DNA of 64,000 bases from Pseudomonas viridiflava (GTDB taxonomy: Bacteria > Pseudomonadota > Gammaproteobacteria > Pseudomonadales > Pseudomonadaceae), in assembly GCF_900590755.1 (NCBI RefSeq), contig NZ_UUOC01000029.1, positions 90,283-154,282 on the forward strand, written 5' to 3'. Below the pieces are notes generated by a model. That model searched no databases and was not told the origin of the DNA. It worked only from the letters and a program-made list of their open reading frames with translations. Shown here piece after piece: positions 27,552-38,897 of this stretch. The translations under genes were made by a program, and so were the position numbers. Numbering within the stretch: the first letter of the stretch is position 1; each line of letters begins with the position of its first letter.

Positions 27552-30500
27552 ACATCTCCAGACTGTTCATCCTGCGTCCGGTCGCCACCACGCTGAGCAT
27601 GCTGGCCATCGTTCTGGCCGGTTTGATCGCCTACAAGCTGCTTCCGGTCTCGGCGCTTCCGCAAGTCGACTACCCGACGATTCGGGTCATGACCCTGTAT
27701 CCCGGCGCCAGCCCTCAGGTCATGACCAGCGCAGTGACGGCGCCACTTGAGCGTCAATTCGGGCAGATGCCCGGCCTGACCCAGATGGCGTCTACCAGTT
27801 CTGGCGGCGCTTCGGTCATCACGCTGCGTTTCAGCCTCGACCTGAACATGGACGTGGCCGAACAGGAAGTGCAGGCGGCAATCAATGCCGCGACCAATCT
27901 ATTGCCCACCGATATGCCCGCGCCACCGGTTTACAACAAGGTCAACCCGGCGGATACCCCGGTGCTGACCCTGGCGATTACTTCGAAAACCATGCTGCTG
28001 CCCAAGCTCAACGATCTGGTCGATACGCGCATGGCGCAGAAGATTTCCCAGATCAGCGGCGTCGGCATGGTCAGCATTGCCGGCGGTCAACGCCAGGCGG
28101 TGCGGATCAAGGTCAATCCAGAAGCCCTGGCGGCCAATGGTTTGAATCTGGCTGACGTGCGCACCTTGATTGGCGCATCCAACGTCAACCAGCCCAAGGG
28201 TAACTTTGACGGTCCAACCCGGGTTTCGATGCTCGACGCCAACGACCAGCTAAAGTCGCCGGAAGAATATGCCAACCTGATTCTGTCCTACAGCAACGGC
28301 GCGCCGCTGCGTCTGAAGGATGTGGCCGAGATCGTCGATGGCGCCGAGAACGAGCGTCTCGCGGCCTGGGCCAACGAGAATCAGGCGGTGCTGCTCAATA
28401 TTCAGCGTCAGCCAGGTGCCAACGTCATTGAGGTGGTGGATCGCATCAAGGCGCTGCTGCCGAGCATCACCGACAACCTGCCGGCCGGGCTGGATGTTGT
28501 GGTGCTGACTGACCGCACCCAGACTATCCGTGCCGCCGTGACTGACGTACAGCATGAATTGCTGATCGCCATCGTGCTGGTGGTGCTGGTGACTTTCCTG
28601 TTCCTGCGCCGCTTCAGCGCCACGATCATTCCGTCGATTGCTGTGCCGCTGTCGTTGGTGGGTACTTTCGGGGTGATGTACCTGGCCGGGTTTTCGGTCA
28701 ACAACCTGACCTTGATGGCCATGACCATCGCCACCGGTTTTGTGGTCGATGACGCCATCGTGATGCTGGAGAACATTTCCCGGCACATTGAAGAGGGCGA
28801 GTCGCCCATGCAGGCGGCGCTCAAGGGCGCCAAACAGATTGGTTTCACGCTGGTTTCTCTGACCATCTCCCTGATTGCGGTACTGATTCCGCTGTTGTTC
28901 ATGGCGGATGTAGTGGGTCGCTTGTTTCGCGAGTTCGCTATCACCCTGGCGGTGGCGATTCTGATTTCCCTGGTGGTGTCCCTGACCCTGACGCCAATGA
29001 TGTGCGCGCGGCTGCTCAAGCGTGAGCCCAAGGCAGAAGAGCAAAGCCGTTTCTATCGTGCCAGTGGTGCCTGGCTGGACTGGCTAGTGGAAGCCTACGG
29101 CAACAAGTTGCGCTGGGTGCTCAAGCATCAGCCGCTGACCTTGCTGGTGGCCATCGCCACCCTGGGCCTGACAGTGCTGCTCTATATGGTGGTGCCCAAG
29201 GGCTTTTTCCCGGTGCAGGACACTGGCGTGATTCAGGGGATTTCCGAGGCGCCGCAATCGGTGTCCTTCGCGGCCATGAGTGCGCGTCAGCAATCGCTGG
29301 CCAAAATCATTCTTCAAGACCCGGCGGTGGCCAGCCTGTCGTCCTACATCGGTGTCGACGGCGACAACACCACCCTCAACAGCGGGCGCTTGCTGATCAA
29401 CCTCAAGCCCCATGCCGCCCGTGATGTCACGGCGACCCAGATTATCCAGCGCCTGCAACCGCAGCTCGCCAAGTTGACGGACATCCGCCTGTTTCTCCAG
29501 CCGGTGCAGGACCTGACCATCGAAGATCGGGTCAGCCGCACCCAGTACCAATTCAGCATGTCATCGCCGGATGCAGAAATGCTCAGCCTGTGGAGCGGGC
29601 GACTGGTGGACGCGCTGAGTAAGCGCCCGGAATTGACCGACGTCGCCAGTGACTTGCAAGACAAAGGGCTACAGGTCTACCTGCTGATTGACCGGGATGC
29701 TGCCAGTCGCGTCGGGGTGACGGTGGCGAACATTACCGACGCGCTGTATGACGCGTTCGGCCAGCGGCAGATTTCCACTATCTACACCCAGGCAAGCCAG
29801 TATCGCGTGGTGCTGCAGGCGGCCTCCGGCAATGAGCTAGGCCCGCAGGCGCTGGAGCAGATTCACGTCAAGACCACTGACGGGGCGCAGGTCAAGCTGT
29901 CCAGTCTGGCCAGGGTCGAGCAGCGGCAGGCGCAGTTGGCCATCACTCACCTGGGGCAGTTCCCGGCGGTGATGATGTCGTTCAACCTTGCGCCCGATGT
30001 ATCCCTCGGTGCGGCGGTGGAATTGATCGAGCAGGTGCAGAAAGACATCGGCATGCCGACTGGCGTGCAGACCCAGTTCCAGGGCGCCGCCGAAGCCTTC
30101 CAGGCTTCGTTGTCCAGCACCTTGCTGCTGATTCTGGCGGCGGTGGTCACCATGTACATCGTGCTGGGTGTGTTGTACGAAAGTTACATCCACCCGATCA
30201 CCATTCTGTCCACCTTGCCGTCGGCGGCGGTGGGCGCATTGCTGGCGCTGCTGATCAGCGGCAACGATCTGGGAATGATCGCCATTATCGGCATCATCCT
30301 GTTGATCGGCATCGTCAAGAAAAACGCGATCATGATGATCGACTTCGCTCTGGACGCCGAACGCAACCGGGGTGTTGATCCTGAAACCGCGATCTACGAA
30401 GCGGCGCTGCTGCGTTTCCGTCCGATCCTGATGACCACCATGGCGGCGCTGTTTGGCGCCATCCCGCTGATGCTCGCCACCGGCTCCGGCGCCGAACTGC

Positions 30501-30658
30501 GCCAGCCGTTGGGTCTGGTGATGGTCGGTGGCTTGATGCTGAGTCAGGTGCTGACCTTGTTCACCACGCCTGTTATTTACCTCTATTTTGATCGTCTGGG
30601 ACGGCGTTGGAGTCGAAAGCCTGACGAGTCGGCGCGTCTGGAGCAGGCTGACGTATGA
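27548..30658 (+). CDS. muxB: RND efflux pump subunit MuxB (MdtB-like)
   Basis: A 1036-residue inner-membrane RND pump, first of the two in this system. It starts with the classic [16 protein letters not shown] helix 1 and has the proton-relay acidic pair Asp401-Asp402 in helix 4 ([17 protein letters not shown]). The C-terminal RND repeat [18 protein letters not shown] and [18 protein letters not shown] are intact. Start and stop codons overlap muxA and muxC by ATGA, giving tight coupling. In MdtBC a 2:1 heterotrimer forms; the same is likely here. Confidence 0.93.
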   Translation: MNISRLFILRPVATTLSMLAIVLAGLIAYKLLPVSALPQVDYPTIRVMTLYPGASPQVMTSAVTAPLERQFGQMPGLTQMASTSSGGASVITLRFSLDLNMDVAEQEVQAAINAATNLLPTDMPAPPVYNKVNPADTPVLTLAITSKTMLLPKLNDLVDTRMAQKISQISGVGMVSIAGGQRQAVRIKVNPEALAANGLNLADVRTLIGASNVNQPKGNFDGPTRVSMLDANDQLKSPEEYANLILSYSNGAPLRLKDVAEIVDGAENERLAAWANENQAVLLNIQRQPGANVIEVVDRIKALLPSITDNLPAGLDVVVLTDRTQTIRAAVTDVQHELLIAIVLVVLVTFLFLRRFSATIIPSIAVPLSLVGTFGVMYLAGFSVNNLTLMAMTIATGFVVDDAIVMLENISRHIEEGESPMQAALKGAKQIGFTLVSLTISLIAVLIPLLFMADVVGRLFREFAITLAVAILISLVVSLTLTPMMCARLLKREPKAEEQSRFYRASGAWLDWLVEAYGNKLRWVLKHQPLTLLVAIATLGLTVLLYMVVPKGFFPVQDTGVIQGISEAPQSVSFAAMSARQQSLAKIILQDPAVASLSSYIGVDGDNTTLNSGRLLINLKPHAARDVTATQIIQRLQPQLAKLTDIRLFLQPVQDLTIEDRVSRTQYQFSMSSPDAEMLSLWSGRLVDALSKRPELTDVASDLQDKGLQVYLLIDRDAASRVGVTVANITDALYDAFGQRQISTIYTQASQYRVVLQAASGNELGPQALEQIHVKTTDGAQVKLSSLARVEQRQAQLAITHLGQFPAVMMSFNLAPDVSLGAAVELIEQVQKDIGMPTGVQTQFQGAAEAFQASLSSTLLLILAAVVTMYIVLGVLYESYIHPITILSTLPSAAVGALLALLISGNDLGMIAIIGIILLIGIVKKNAIMMIDFALDAERNRGVDPETAIYEAALLRFRPILMTTMAALFGAIPLMLATGSGAELRQPLGLVMVGGLMLSQVLTLFTTPVIYLYFDRLGRRWSRKPDESARLEQADV

Positions 30659-33600
30659 ACTTGTCCGGCCCCTTCATCCGCAGACCTGTAGCCACCATGC
30701 TGCTGAGTCTGGCGATCATGTTGCTTGGCTGTGTGAGCTTCGGCCTGCTGCCGGTTGCTCCGCTGCCGAACATGGATTTTCCGGTGATCGTGGTGTCGGC
30801 CAGTCTGCCCGGCGCCAGCCCGGAAATCATGGCCTCCAGCGTTGCGACGCCGCTGGAGCGGTCCCTGGGTTCGATTGCCGGGGTCAACACCATGAGCAGC
30901 CGGTCAAGCCAGGGTTCGACACGGGTGATTCTGCAATTCGATCTGGACCGCGACATCAACGGCGCAGCCCGGGAAGTGCAGGCGGCAATCAACGCGTCGC
31001 GCAATCTGCTGCCCAGCGGTATGCGCAGCATGCCCACCTACAAGAAGGTCAATCCGTCTCAAGCGCCGATCATGGTCCTGTCGTTGACCTCCGACGTGCT
31101 GCAGAAGGGTCAGCTTTACGACCTGGCATCGACCATCCTTTCGCAAAGCCTTTCTCAGGTAACCGGCGTAGGCGAAGTGCAGATTGGCGGCAGCTCGTTG
31201 CCGGCAGTGCGCATCGAGCTGGAGCCGCAATTGCTCGATCAGTACGGTGTTTCCCTGGACGATGTGCGCACGACCATTACCGGCGCGAATGTGCGCAGGC
31301 CCAAGGGGTCAGTGGAAAACGCACAGTACAACTGGCAGGTGCAGGCCAACGACCAGCTTGAAAAGGCAGCCGACTATCGATCGCTGATCATCCGCTACCA
31401 GGACGGCGCAGCCTTGCGCCTCAAGGATGTGGCAAAAGTCAGCGATGCCGTGGAGAACCGCTACAACTCCGGGTTCTTCAATGACAAAGAGGCGGTGTTG
31501 CTGGTGATCAACCGCCAGGCCGGGGCCAACATCATCGAGACCGTGGCGCAGATCAAGGCCCAGTTGCCTGCCCTGCAAGCGGTACTGCCAGCCAGCGTCA
31601 AACTGGAGCTGGCTCTGGACCGCTCGCCGGTCATCAAGGCCACCCTGCACGAAGCGGAAATGACCCTGCTGATCGCCGTCGCGCTGGTGATCATGGTGGT
31701 GTACCTGTTTCTGGGTAATTTCCGCGCCTCGCTGATCCCGACCCTGGCAGTGCCGGTGTCGCTGGTGGGCACGTTCGCTTTCATGTATCTGTACGGATTT
31801 TCGCTGAACAACCTGTCATTGATGGCGCTGATTCTGGCCACCGGTCTGGTGGTGGACGATGCCATTGTGGTGCTGGAGAACATTTCCCGGCATATCGATA
31901 ACGGCATGCCGCCCATGGAGGCGTCCTATCTGGGGGCCAAGGAAGTGGGCTTTACCCTGATGGCGATGAACATATCGCTGGTGGCGGTGTTCATCTCGAT
32001 ACTGTTCATGGGCGGGCTGGTGGAGAGTCTTTTCCGGGAATTCTCCATTACGCTATCGGCGTCAATTATCGTGTCGCTGGTGGTGTCCCTGACCCTGACG
32101 CCCATGCTCTGCGCCCGCTGGCTCAAACCCCATGTGCCGGGCAGCGAGAATCGGCTGCAACGCTGGAGCAACCGGGTCAATGACCGCATGGTTGCCGGTT
32201 ACGACCGCAGCCTGGGCTGGGTCATGCGTCACCGGCGCCTGACGTTGCTCAGCCTGCTGGTGACCGTGGTCGTCAACGTGGCCTTGTATGTGGTAGTGCC
32301 CAAAACCTTCCTGCCAACTCAGGATACCGGCCAGCTTGTGGGGTTCGTGCGCGGCGATGACGGGCTTTCGTTTTCGGTGATGCAGCCGAAGATGGAGATC
32401 TTCCGCCGGGCGATTCTTGCCGATCCCGCGGTTGACACCGTAGCCGGTTTCATTGGCGGCACTAACGGTACCAATAACGCCTTCATGCTGGTGCGCCTCA
32501 AACCCATCGAAGAGCGCAAGCTTTCCGCTGAGCAGGTGGTGGAACGCTTGCGCAAGGAAATGCCCAAGGTCCCGGGCGGGCGGGTATTCCTCACGCCAGA
32601 TCAGGATCTCCAGCTCGGTGGCGGCCGTGAGCAGACCACTTCGGCGTATCAGTACATTCTGCAAAGTGGCGATCTCGCCGCGTTGCGCCTGTGGTATCCG
32701 AAAGTCGTCGCGGCGCTCAAGGCCTTGCCGGAACTGACCGCGATTGATGCAAGGGAAGGGCGCGGGGCCCAGCAAGTGACATTGCAGGTCAATCGCGACA
32801 CCGCCAAGCGTCTGGGCATCGACATGGACATGGTCACGGCGGTACTTAACAACGCCTACAGCCAGCGCCAGGTCTCGACCATTTACGACAGCCTCAATCA
32901 GTACAAGGTGGTGATGGAGGTCAATCCGAAATTCGCCCAGGACCCGGTGACACTGGAGCAGGTTCAGGTCATCACCAAAGACGGCAATCGTGTGCCACTG
33001 TCCAGCATTGCCCACTACGAACGCACCCTGGCCGATGACAGCGTTTCCCATGACGGGCAGTTTGCCTCGGAAAACATCTCGTTCGATGTCGCAGAAGGGG
33101 TGAGCATTGATCAAGCCACCATCGCCATTGAGCGCGCTGTGGCCGAGGTGGGTTTGCCGTCGGAAGTGATTGCCAAGATGGCCGGTACCGCCGATGCCTT
33201 CGCCGCGACCCAGAAGAGCCAGCCGTGGATGATTCTTGGGGCGTTACTGGCGGTTTATCTGGTGCTGGGCGTTCTGTATGAAAGTTACATCCACCCGCTG
33301 ACCATCCTTTCTACGTTGCCATCGGCCGGGGTGGGGGCATTGCTGAGCATTTATGCCATTGGCTCGCAGTTCAGCCTGATCTCCCTGTTGGGCCTGTTTT
33401 TGCTGATTGGTGTGGTGAAGAAAAACGCCATCATGATGATCGACCTGGCGCTGCAACTTGAACGGGACAGCGGCATGAGCCCCGAAGAGTCGATCCGCGT
33501 GGCCTGTCTGCAACGTCTGCGGCCGATTCTGATGACCACTATGGCAGCCATCCTCGGCGCCTTGCCGTTGCTGCTCAGCAGCGCCGCCGGTGCCGAGATG

Positions 33601-33762
33601 CGTCGGCCGCTCGGCCTTACAATCATCGGCGGGCTGATATTCAGCCAGGTGCTGACCCTTTACACCACTCCAGTGGTTTACCTCTATCTCGACCGCTTGC
33701 GCCATCGCTTCAATAAATGGCGCGGCGTGCGTACCGATGCAGCTTTGGAAACTCCGCTATGA
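30655..33762 (+). CDS. muxC: RND efflux pump subunit MuxC (MdtC-like)
   Basis: A 1035-residue RND pump, the second of the pair. Helix 1 is [16 protein letters not shown], the helix-4 acidic pair is Asp401-Asp402 ([17 protein letters not shown]), and the second repeat [18 protein letters not shown] is present. Its similarity to MuxB throughout points to an old duplication. It overlaps muxB (ATGA) and opmB (ATGA). It should form a mixed trimer with MuxB; the substrates of this strain's pump are not predictable. Confidence 0.93.
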   Translation: MNLSGPFIRRPVATMLLSLAIMLLGCVSFGLLPVAPLPNMDFPVIVVSASLPGASPEIMASSVATPLERSLGSIAGVNTMSSRSSQGSTRVILQFDLDRDINGAAREVQAAINASRNLLPSGMRSMPTYKKVNPSQAPIMVLSLTSDVLQKGQLYDLASTILSQSLSQVTGVGEVQIGGSSLPAVRIELEPQLLDQYGVSLDDVRTTITGANVRRPKGSVENAQYNWQVQANDQLEKAADYRSLIIRYQDGAALRLKDVAKVSDAVENRYNSGFFNDKEAVLLVINRQAGANIIETVAQIKAQLPALQAVLPASVKLELALDRSPVIKATLHEAEMTLLIAVALVIMVVYLFLGNFRASLIPTLAVPVSLVGTFAFMYLYGFSLNNLSLMALILATGLVVDDAIVVLENISRHIDNGMPPMEASYLGAKEVGFTLMAMNISLVAVFISILFMGGLVESLFREFSITLSASIIVSLVVSLTLTPMLCARWLKPHVPGSENRLQRWSNRVNDRMVAGYDRSLGWVMRHRRLTLLSLLVTVVVNVALYVVVPKTFLPTQDTGQLVGFVRGDDGLSFSVMQPKMEIFRRAILADPAVDTVAGFIGGTNGTNNAFMLVRLKPIEERKLSAEQVVERLRKEMPKVPGGRVFLTPDQDLQLGGGREQTTSAYQYILQSGDLAALRLWYPKVVAALKALPELTAIDAREGRGAQQVTLQVNRDTAKRLGIDMDMVTAVLNNAYSQRQVSTIYDSLNQYKVVMEVNPKFAQDPVTLEQVQVITKDGNRVPLSSIAHYERTLADDSVSHDGQFASENISFDVAEGVSIDQATIAIERAVAEVGLPSEVIAKMAGTADAFAATQKSQPWMILGALLAVYLVLGVLYESYIHPLTILSTLPSAGVGALLSIYAIGSQFSLISLLGLFLLIGVVKKNAIMMIDLALQLERDSGMSPEESIRVACLQRLRPILMTTMAAILGALPLLLSSAAGAEMRRPLGLTIIGGLIFSQVLTLYTTPVVYLYLDRLRHRFNKWRGVRTDAALETPL

Positions 33763-35237
33763 CCGAACACCGCAAGATTGAACCCGTCAAACACTGGCCA
33801 ATACGTACGTTTGGCCTGGGGCTGTGTGTTCTGTTACTCAGCGCCTGTGCGGTGGGGCCGGACTACAAGACACCCGACATGCCGACGCCCGTGCAATTCA
33901 AGGCCGCCGAGGGCTGGACCCAGGCGTCGCCCAGCGATGCCATGGCGCGCGGGGCCTGGTGGGAGGTATATGGCGACCCACAACTGAATGGGTTGGTAGA
34001 GAAGCTCAACAGCTCCAACCAGACCGTCGCCCAATACGAAGCCCAGTATCGTCAGGCCAAAGCGTTGGTGCGCAGCTCTCGGGGGGCGTTTTTCCCGACG
34101 CTGGATCTGACCGCAGGCAAGACCCGCTCCAGTCAGGGCACCGGCAGCAGCAGTTCCAGCCTGAGCGCCTCGAACAGCGGCATACGCGACACCTACAGCA
34201 CCCAGTTGGGTGTCAGCTGGGAAGCGGATGTCTGGGGCAAGCTGCGTCGAGGCCTGGAAGCCGACAAGGCCAGCGCCCAGGCGAGCCTCGCGGATCTGGC
34301 CGCGATGCAACTGAGCCTGCAATCGGAACTGGTGCAGAACTACCTGCAATTACGGGTCATCGACGAGCAAAAACGTCTTCTGGACGCTACCGTCGATGCT
34401 TACCAACGCTCACTGACCTTGACCCAGAATCAGTATCGCGCCGGTATTTCCGGGCGAGACGCCGTCGCTCAGGCACAAACCCAGCTCAAAAGCACCCAGG
34501 CTGATCTGATTGATCTGGTCTGGCAACGCGCGCAATTCGAGAACGCCATTGCCGTGCTGATGGGTCAGGCTCCGGCGGATTTCAGTCTGGCTGCTACGAC
34601 GAATATTCCTGCCTTGCCGCAGATTCCCGTGGCACTTCCGTCGCAATTGCTGGAAAGACGCCCCGATATCGCCGCCGCCGAGCGCTCGGTGATGGCTGCC
34701 AATGCCAATATCGGTATTGCCAAGGCGGCTTATTATCCCGACCTGACGTTGAGCCTCAGTGGTGGTTATAGCAGCAGTACGTTCTCCAACTGGATCAGCT
34801 TGCCGAACCGTTTCTGGTCGGTCGGCCCGCAGTTGGCCATGACCCTGTTCGACGGCGGTCAGCGCTCGGCGGAAGTGGATCGTACCGAAGCGGTCTACGA
34901 CCAGACTGTTGCCCAGTACCGCCAGACGGTGCTCACCGGGTTTCAGGAAGTCGAGAACTACCTGATCCAGCTCAAGGTGTATCAGGACGAAGCTGACGTG
35001 CGAGCCGAAGCGCTGGCCGCCGCCCGTGATTCGTTGCGCCTGACCAGCAATCAGTACAAGGCGGGTTTGATTGGTTATCTGGATGTGGTCAATGTCCAGA
35101 CCACGGCGTTGAGCAATGAACGCAGCGTGCTGACGTTACTGCAAAGCAGGTTGATTGCCAGCGTGCAGTTGATCGCAGCGCTGGGTGGTGGGTGGAATGC
35201 TGAGAGTGGGCTGGATATTGAGGCGGCGAAGGACTGA
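33759..35237 (+). CDS. opmB: Outer-membrane efflux lipoprotein OpmB (OprM/TolC family)
   Basis: A 492-residue outer-membrane channel of the NodT/OprM lipoprotein type. The lipobox is VLLLSAC with Cys30 as the acylation site, followed by AVGPDYK. Two OEP repeats follow, with the usual LERRPDIAAAERSVMAANAN motif near 305-325 and GLIGYLDVVNVQ in the second half. The ATG overlaps the muxC stop. It completes the tripartite pump in one four-gene operon. Confidence 0.92.
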   Translation: MTEHRKIEPVKHWPIRTFGLGLCVLLLSACAVGPDYKTPDMPTPVQFKAAEGWTQASPSDAMARGAWWEVYGDPQLNGLVEKLNSSNQTVAQYEAQYRQAKALVRSSRGAFFPTLDLTAGKTRSSQGTGSSSSSLSASNSGIRDTYSTQLGVSWEADVWGKLRRGLEADKASAQASLADLAAMQLSLQSELVQNYLQLRVIDEQKRLLDATVDAYQRSLTLTQNQYRAGISGRDAVAQAQTQLKSTQADLIDLVWQRAQFENAIAVLMGQAPADFSLAATTNIPALPQIPVALPSQLLERRPDIAAAERSVMAANANIGIAKAAYYPDLTLSLSGGYSSSTFSNWISLPNRFWSVGPQLAMTLFDGGQRSAEVDRTEAVYDQTVAQYRQTVLTGFQEVENYLIQLKVYQDEADVRAEALAAARDSLRLTSNQYKAGLIGYLDVVNVQTTALSNERSVLTLLQSRLIASVQLIAALGGGWNAESGLDIEAAKD

Positions 35238-35610
35238 CGGCCGAGTACATATCCATTGCTGCCGTAACGGCTGAGCACTGCCTTCGCTCCACCAGCCGTA
35301 GAAATCTGTAGGAGCGCGCTTGCCCGCGATAGCGTTTTGTCAGCGAAGAATACTTATCTGAATTGACGCCATCGCGGGCAAGCGCGCTCCTTCAGGGCCC
35401 GCGTTTTCAGAGGCATCTTCGAACGCCAGCGGCATCTACAGGCCTCGCTCCAGTAGGATTGTCGGACACTATCCAGATGGCAATAACCCCTGATTCCACG
35501 GCACCTCCAGCCAATTCACCGACTCGTTAATATTTGATGGCAAACCGCCACTTTTTCGACGGGCGACCGCGACATTTGGCAGTAAACCGGTAGAATCGCC
35601 ACTCTTTCGA
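35238..35610. other. Intergenic region with REP doublet and repeat fragment
   Basis: 35244-35275 (GTACATATCCATTGCTGCCG and on) is a short relic of the left end of the 287-bp repeat seen at 216 and 63297. 35307-35395 is a REP-like doublet of the TGTAGGAGCGCGCTTGCCCG type. The rest (35396-35610) should hold the promoter of the c-di-GMP gene, but I can identify no clear element. Confidence 0.6.
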
Positions 35611-37740
35611 ATGGGCATGGATACGCTCAATTATCCAGGTCATTGGCCCTTCATGCTGATCGGTAGCTACAACCCTCCGCTGGTTCTGATCTCAATCCTT
35701 GTTGCCGTTCTGGCTGCCTATACCTCGCTGGACATCGCGGGCCGTATCGCTTCGGCCAGGGGCAGGGCGTATGCGGTCTGGATGTGCGGTGGCGCGATGT
35801 CCATGGGCGTGGGGATCTGGTCGACGCATTTCATTGGCATGCTGGCGTTCGACTTGCCGATTGAAGTCGCCTTCGATCTGCCGATCACCTTTCTATCTTT
35901 GGTTATCGCCATTCTCTCCTCGGGTCTGGCCTTGTGGCTGGTCAGCCAGCCGCGCCTGCCTGGTTTACAGTTGAGCCTGGGTGCCATCTTCATGGGCGCC
36001 GGTATCAGCGCCATGCATTACACCGGCATGGCGTCGCTACGCATGTACCCGAGCATCAGCTATGACACCTTGACGGTACTGGCATCATGGGCAATAGCTA
36101 TCGCCGCCTCGGCTGCTGCGTTGTGGATTGCATTCCGTTTGCGCGAGCAGACGCCTCACGTCTATCTGGCCCGAGGTGGTGCTGCCGTGGTGATGGGGCT
36201 GGCCATTGTCGGCATGCACTACACCGGCATGGCCGCCGCCAGCTTCTCCGAAAACAGTTTCTGCGGCGCTCTCGGACAAGGGATCGCACCCAGCGGCCTG
36301 GTTTCGGTGGTGCTGGTGACCAGTCTGGCGGTATTTACCATCACGCTGCTGACCTCGATTCTTGATGCCCGGATGGAGTCGCGTACGGCGATCCTGTCGC
36401 GCTCGTTGACTGAGGCCAATCGGGAGCTGACCCAGCTGGCGCTGCACGACACCTTGACGGGTCTGCCCAATCGGACTCTGCTGGCCGAACGTATTGAACA
36501 GGCCATGCAGCGGATTGATGCAAGGGGTGGCAGTTTCGCCCTGATGTTCATGGATCTGGATGGCTTCAAGCCGGTCAACGATGCTTTCGGGCATCACGTC
36601 GGTGATCAGCTGCTACGCGAGGTGGGTCTGCGGCTGCGGGGCAATCTGCACCGCGAGGACACACTGGCGCGTATCGGTGGCGATGAGTTCGTGCTGCTGG
36701 TTGAGCTGGACGACCTGGATGACGCCGCATTGATTGCCTCACGGCAGGTCAACGTCATCGGTCAGCCGTTCCAGATCGCCGATCACCTGTTGCAGGTTTC
36801 GGTCAGCATTGGCATCAGCCTTTACCCCGGCGGCGGTGAAACTCAGGAAGAGCTGCTGATGAACGCTGACGCGGCGATGTATCACGCCAAGGATACGGGC
36901 AAGAACGGCTACAGCTTTTTCAACAGCAGCATGAACACCAATGCGCGCAACCAGCTGGATTTGTTGCAGGATTTGCGGGTTGCCCTCAAGTACAAGCATT
37001 TTTGCCTGTTTTACCAGCCCAAGTTTGACGCCCTTAGCGGGGAGCCGGTGGGCGCAGAAGCCTTGCTACGCTGGAACCACCCGCAACGCGGGCTGCTTCA
37101 GCCGGATACCTTTATCGGCCTGGCTGAAAAAACCGGTCTGATCATCGGCATCGGCGAGTGGGTGCTGGACGAGGCCTGCCGACAGATGCGGGTCTGGGCT
37201 GACATGGGTTTCAGTCACTGGCGTATTTCGGTGAATCTATCGGCCTTGCAGTTCTGCCACGCCAGCCTGGTGGAAACCGTTGCCAGAACCCTGGCCCGGC
37301 ACTCCCTGGCGCCCAACAGCCTGACCCTGGAGATTACCGAAACCACGGCCATGCGCGATGCTGACGCCAGTGTCGCCGTGTTGCGCAAGCTGTCCGAGAT
37401 GGGAGTGGATCTGTCCATCGACGATTTCGGCACGGGCTACTCCAGCCTGATGTACCTCAAGCGCCTGCCTGCCAATGAACTCAAGATCGATCGCGGTTTT
37501 GTTCGCGATCTGGATCATGACAGCAACGATGCGGCGATCATCTCGGCAATCGTGGCACTGGGGCAGGCCTTGAATCTGCGCATCGTTGCAGAGGGCATCG
37601 AAACCGACCGCCAACAGAGCTTCCTGACGCGGCTGGGCTGCAACGCATTGCAGGGCTTTTTGCTCGGGCACCCCTTGCCTGCGGAGCGTTTCATGGCGGA
37701 TATTCACGCGGCAAAGGCCAACGCGCTTGGAGTGATCTAG
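35611..37740 (+). CDS. MHYT-GGDEF-EAL c-di-GMP turnover protein (MucR/NbdA-like)
   Basis: A 709-residue inner-membrane protein. The N-terminal seven-helix MHYT sensor (about 1-255) carries THFIGM, MHYTGMASL and MHYTGMAAA motifs thought to bind copper and sense gases. The GGDEF domain has an intact GGDEF at 356-360, but the product-inhibition site reads HRED rather than RxxD. The EAL domain has Glu483-Ala-Leu485 and DDFGTGYSSL. Both synthase and phosphodiesterase motifs are therefore present. Domain order matches P. aeruginosa MucR and NbdA. The start is uncertain: no good RBS precedes 35611, and an ATG at 35653 is an alternative. Confidence 0.9.
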   Translation: MGMDTLNYPGHWPFMLIGSYNPPLVLISILVAVLAAYTSLDIAGRIASARGRAYAVWMCGGAMSMGVGIWSTHFIGMLAFDLPIEVAFDLPITFLSLVIAILSSGLALWLVSQPRLPGLQLSLGAIFMGAGISAMHYTGMASLRMYPSISYDTLTVLASWAIAIAASAAALWIAFRLREQTPHVYLARGGAAVVMGLAIVGMHYTGMAAASFSENSFCGALGQGIAPSGLVSVVLVTSLAVFTITLLTSILDARMESRTAILSRSLTEANRELTQLALHDTLTGLPNRTLLAERIEQAMQRIDARGGSFALMFMDLDGFKPVNDAFGHHVGDQLLREVGLRLRGNLHREDTLARIGGDEFVLLVELDDLDDAALIASRQVNVIGQPFQIADHLLQVSVSIGISLYPGGGETQEELLMNADAAMYHAKDTGKNGYSFFNSSMNTNARNQLDLLQDLRVALKYKHFCLFYQPKFDALSGEPVGAEALLRWNHPQRGLLQPDTFIGLAEKTGLIIGIGEWVLDEACRQMRVWADMGFSHWRISVNLSALQFCHASLVETVARTLARHSLAPNSLTLEITETTAMRDADASVAVLRKLSEMGVDLSIDDFGTGYSSLMYLKRLPANELKIDRGFVRDLDHDSNDAAIISAIVALGQALNLRIVAEGIETDRQQSFLTRLGCNALQGFLLGHPLPAERFMADIHAAKANALGVI

Positions 37741-37806
37741 ACTCTGTGCCTGATCCGTTTGCCTGGATAGGGCAACACGCTTTTATCCTGATCATTTGAA
37801 CAAGCT

Positions 37807-38565
37807 ATGAGTGAGGTTATGGAGAAAGTTCTCATCATCACGGGCGGTTCCCGTGGTATTGGCGCTGCCACGGCGTTGTTGGCAGCCAGGCAAGGTTATC
37901 GGATCTGCATCAACTACCTTTCTGACCATGTGGCCGCCGATCGTGTCTGCAGGCAGGTCCGCGAGCTGGGGGCCATGGCCTTCGCAGTACAAGCGGATGT
38001 CAGCAACGAAGATGAAATCATCCGGCTGTTCGCCAGAGTCGATGCCGAGTTTGGCCCGGTGACTCATCTGGTCAACAACGCAGCCACGGTGTCCCAGGCG
38101 TCGCCGGTGGAAGAAATGAGCGAGTTTCGGTTGCTGAAAATGATGATGACCAATGTCGTCGGTCCGATTCTGTGCAGCAAGCATGCAGTGCTGCGCATGT
38201 CGCCCAGGCATGGTGGCAAAGGCGGCAGCATCGTCAATGTGTCCTCGGTAGCGGCCCGCCTGGGTTCGCCGGGTGAATACGTGGACTACGCCGCCTCCAA
38301 GGGCGCACTGGACACTTTCACTATCGGCTTGTCACGTGAAGTGGCGGGCGAGGGTATCCGTGTCAACGCCGTGCGACCGGGTTACATCTTCACTGATTTT
38401 CACGCGTTGAGTGGCGATCCGCACCGTGTCAGCCGGCTAGAGCCCGGCATCCCCATGGGCAGGGGCGGTGTTGCTGAAGAGGTTGCGGAAGCGATTATCT
38501 GGCTGTTGTCCGACAAGGCGTCGTACGCCACCGGGACATTTATCGATCTCGGTGGCGGCCGCTGA
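37807..38565 (+). CDS. SDR family oxidoreductase
   Basis: A 252-residue classical SDR. The cofactor loop is ITGGSRGIGAATALLAA, NNAAT is at about 95, the active site has Ser in NVSSVAARLGSP and YAASKGALDTF, and the C-terminus is ATGTFIDLGGGR. It resembles glucose-1-dehydrogenase/FabG-like SDRs of unknown substrate. The ATG at 37819 is an alternative start. It converges with the next gene, whose stop is 9 bases away, so any terminator must overlap coding sequence. Confidence 0.87.
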   Translation: MSEVMEKVLIITGGSRGIGAATALLAARQGYRICINYLSDHVAADRVCRQVRELGAMAFAVQADVSNEDEIIRLFARVDAEFGPVTHLVNNAATVSQASPVEEMSEFRLLKMMMTNVVGPILCSKHAVLRMSPRHGGKGGSIVNVSSVAARLGSPGEYVDYAASKGALDTFTIGLSREVAGEGIRVNAVRPGYIFTDFHALSGDPHRVSRLEPGIPMGRGGVAEEVAEAIIWLLSDKASYATGTFIDLGGGR

Positions 38566-38574
38566 CTTTAAAGC

Positions 38575-38823
38575 TCAGATGACCGTGGTTTGATCGTCTT
38601 CACCGCGATCAACCGTGTGGTGACGAAGATCCCTGGCTTTGCCGACGGTCAACGCGTCGGCTTCAGCTTCGGTGATGGGTACGTTGACCCCATCAATCCT
38701 GGCTTGCGACATATGCGTCACGTCATTGGTGGTGATTTCAACCTCATTCACGCGACTTGTGTAGGTGACGCCGTCGATCACGGCTGAGCACTGCTCGTTG
38801 CTGCTATCAAATTCCAGAGGCAT
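38575..38823 (-). CDS. Small cytoplasmic protein, DUF3203-like
   Basis: An 82-residue soluble protein with a strong AAGGAG site before its ATG. Visible features are a beta-rich N-terminus (CSAVIDGVTYTSRVNEVEI) and VPITEAEADALTVGKARDLRHH. The pattern recalls the Pseudomonas-restricted DUF3203 family; I hold this assignment with moderate confidence from memory of the family. It lies 74 bases downstream of the VgrG-like gene in the same direction. Function unknown. Confidence 0.7.
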   Translation of the reverse strand: MPLEFDSSNEQCSAVIDGVTYTSRVNEVEITTNDVTHMSQARIDGVNVPITEAEADALTVGKARDLRHHTVDRGEDDQTTVI

Positions 38824-38897
38824 GGTGAACTCCTTTCATAAGGGCCTACCGAATTTACGACCCCGGCCGAACCCCAACGTTCTGGCCACATTCGCCA

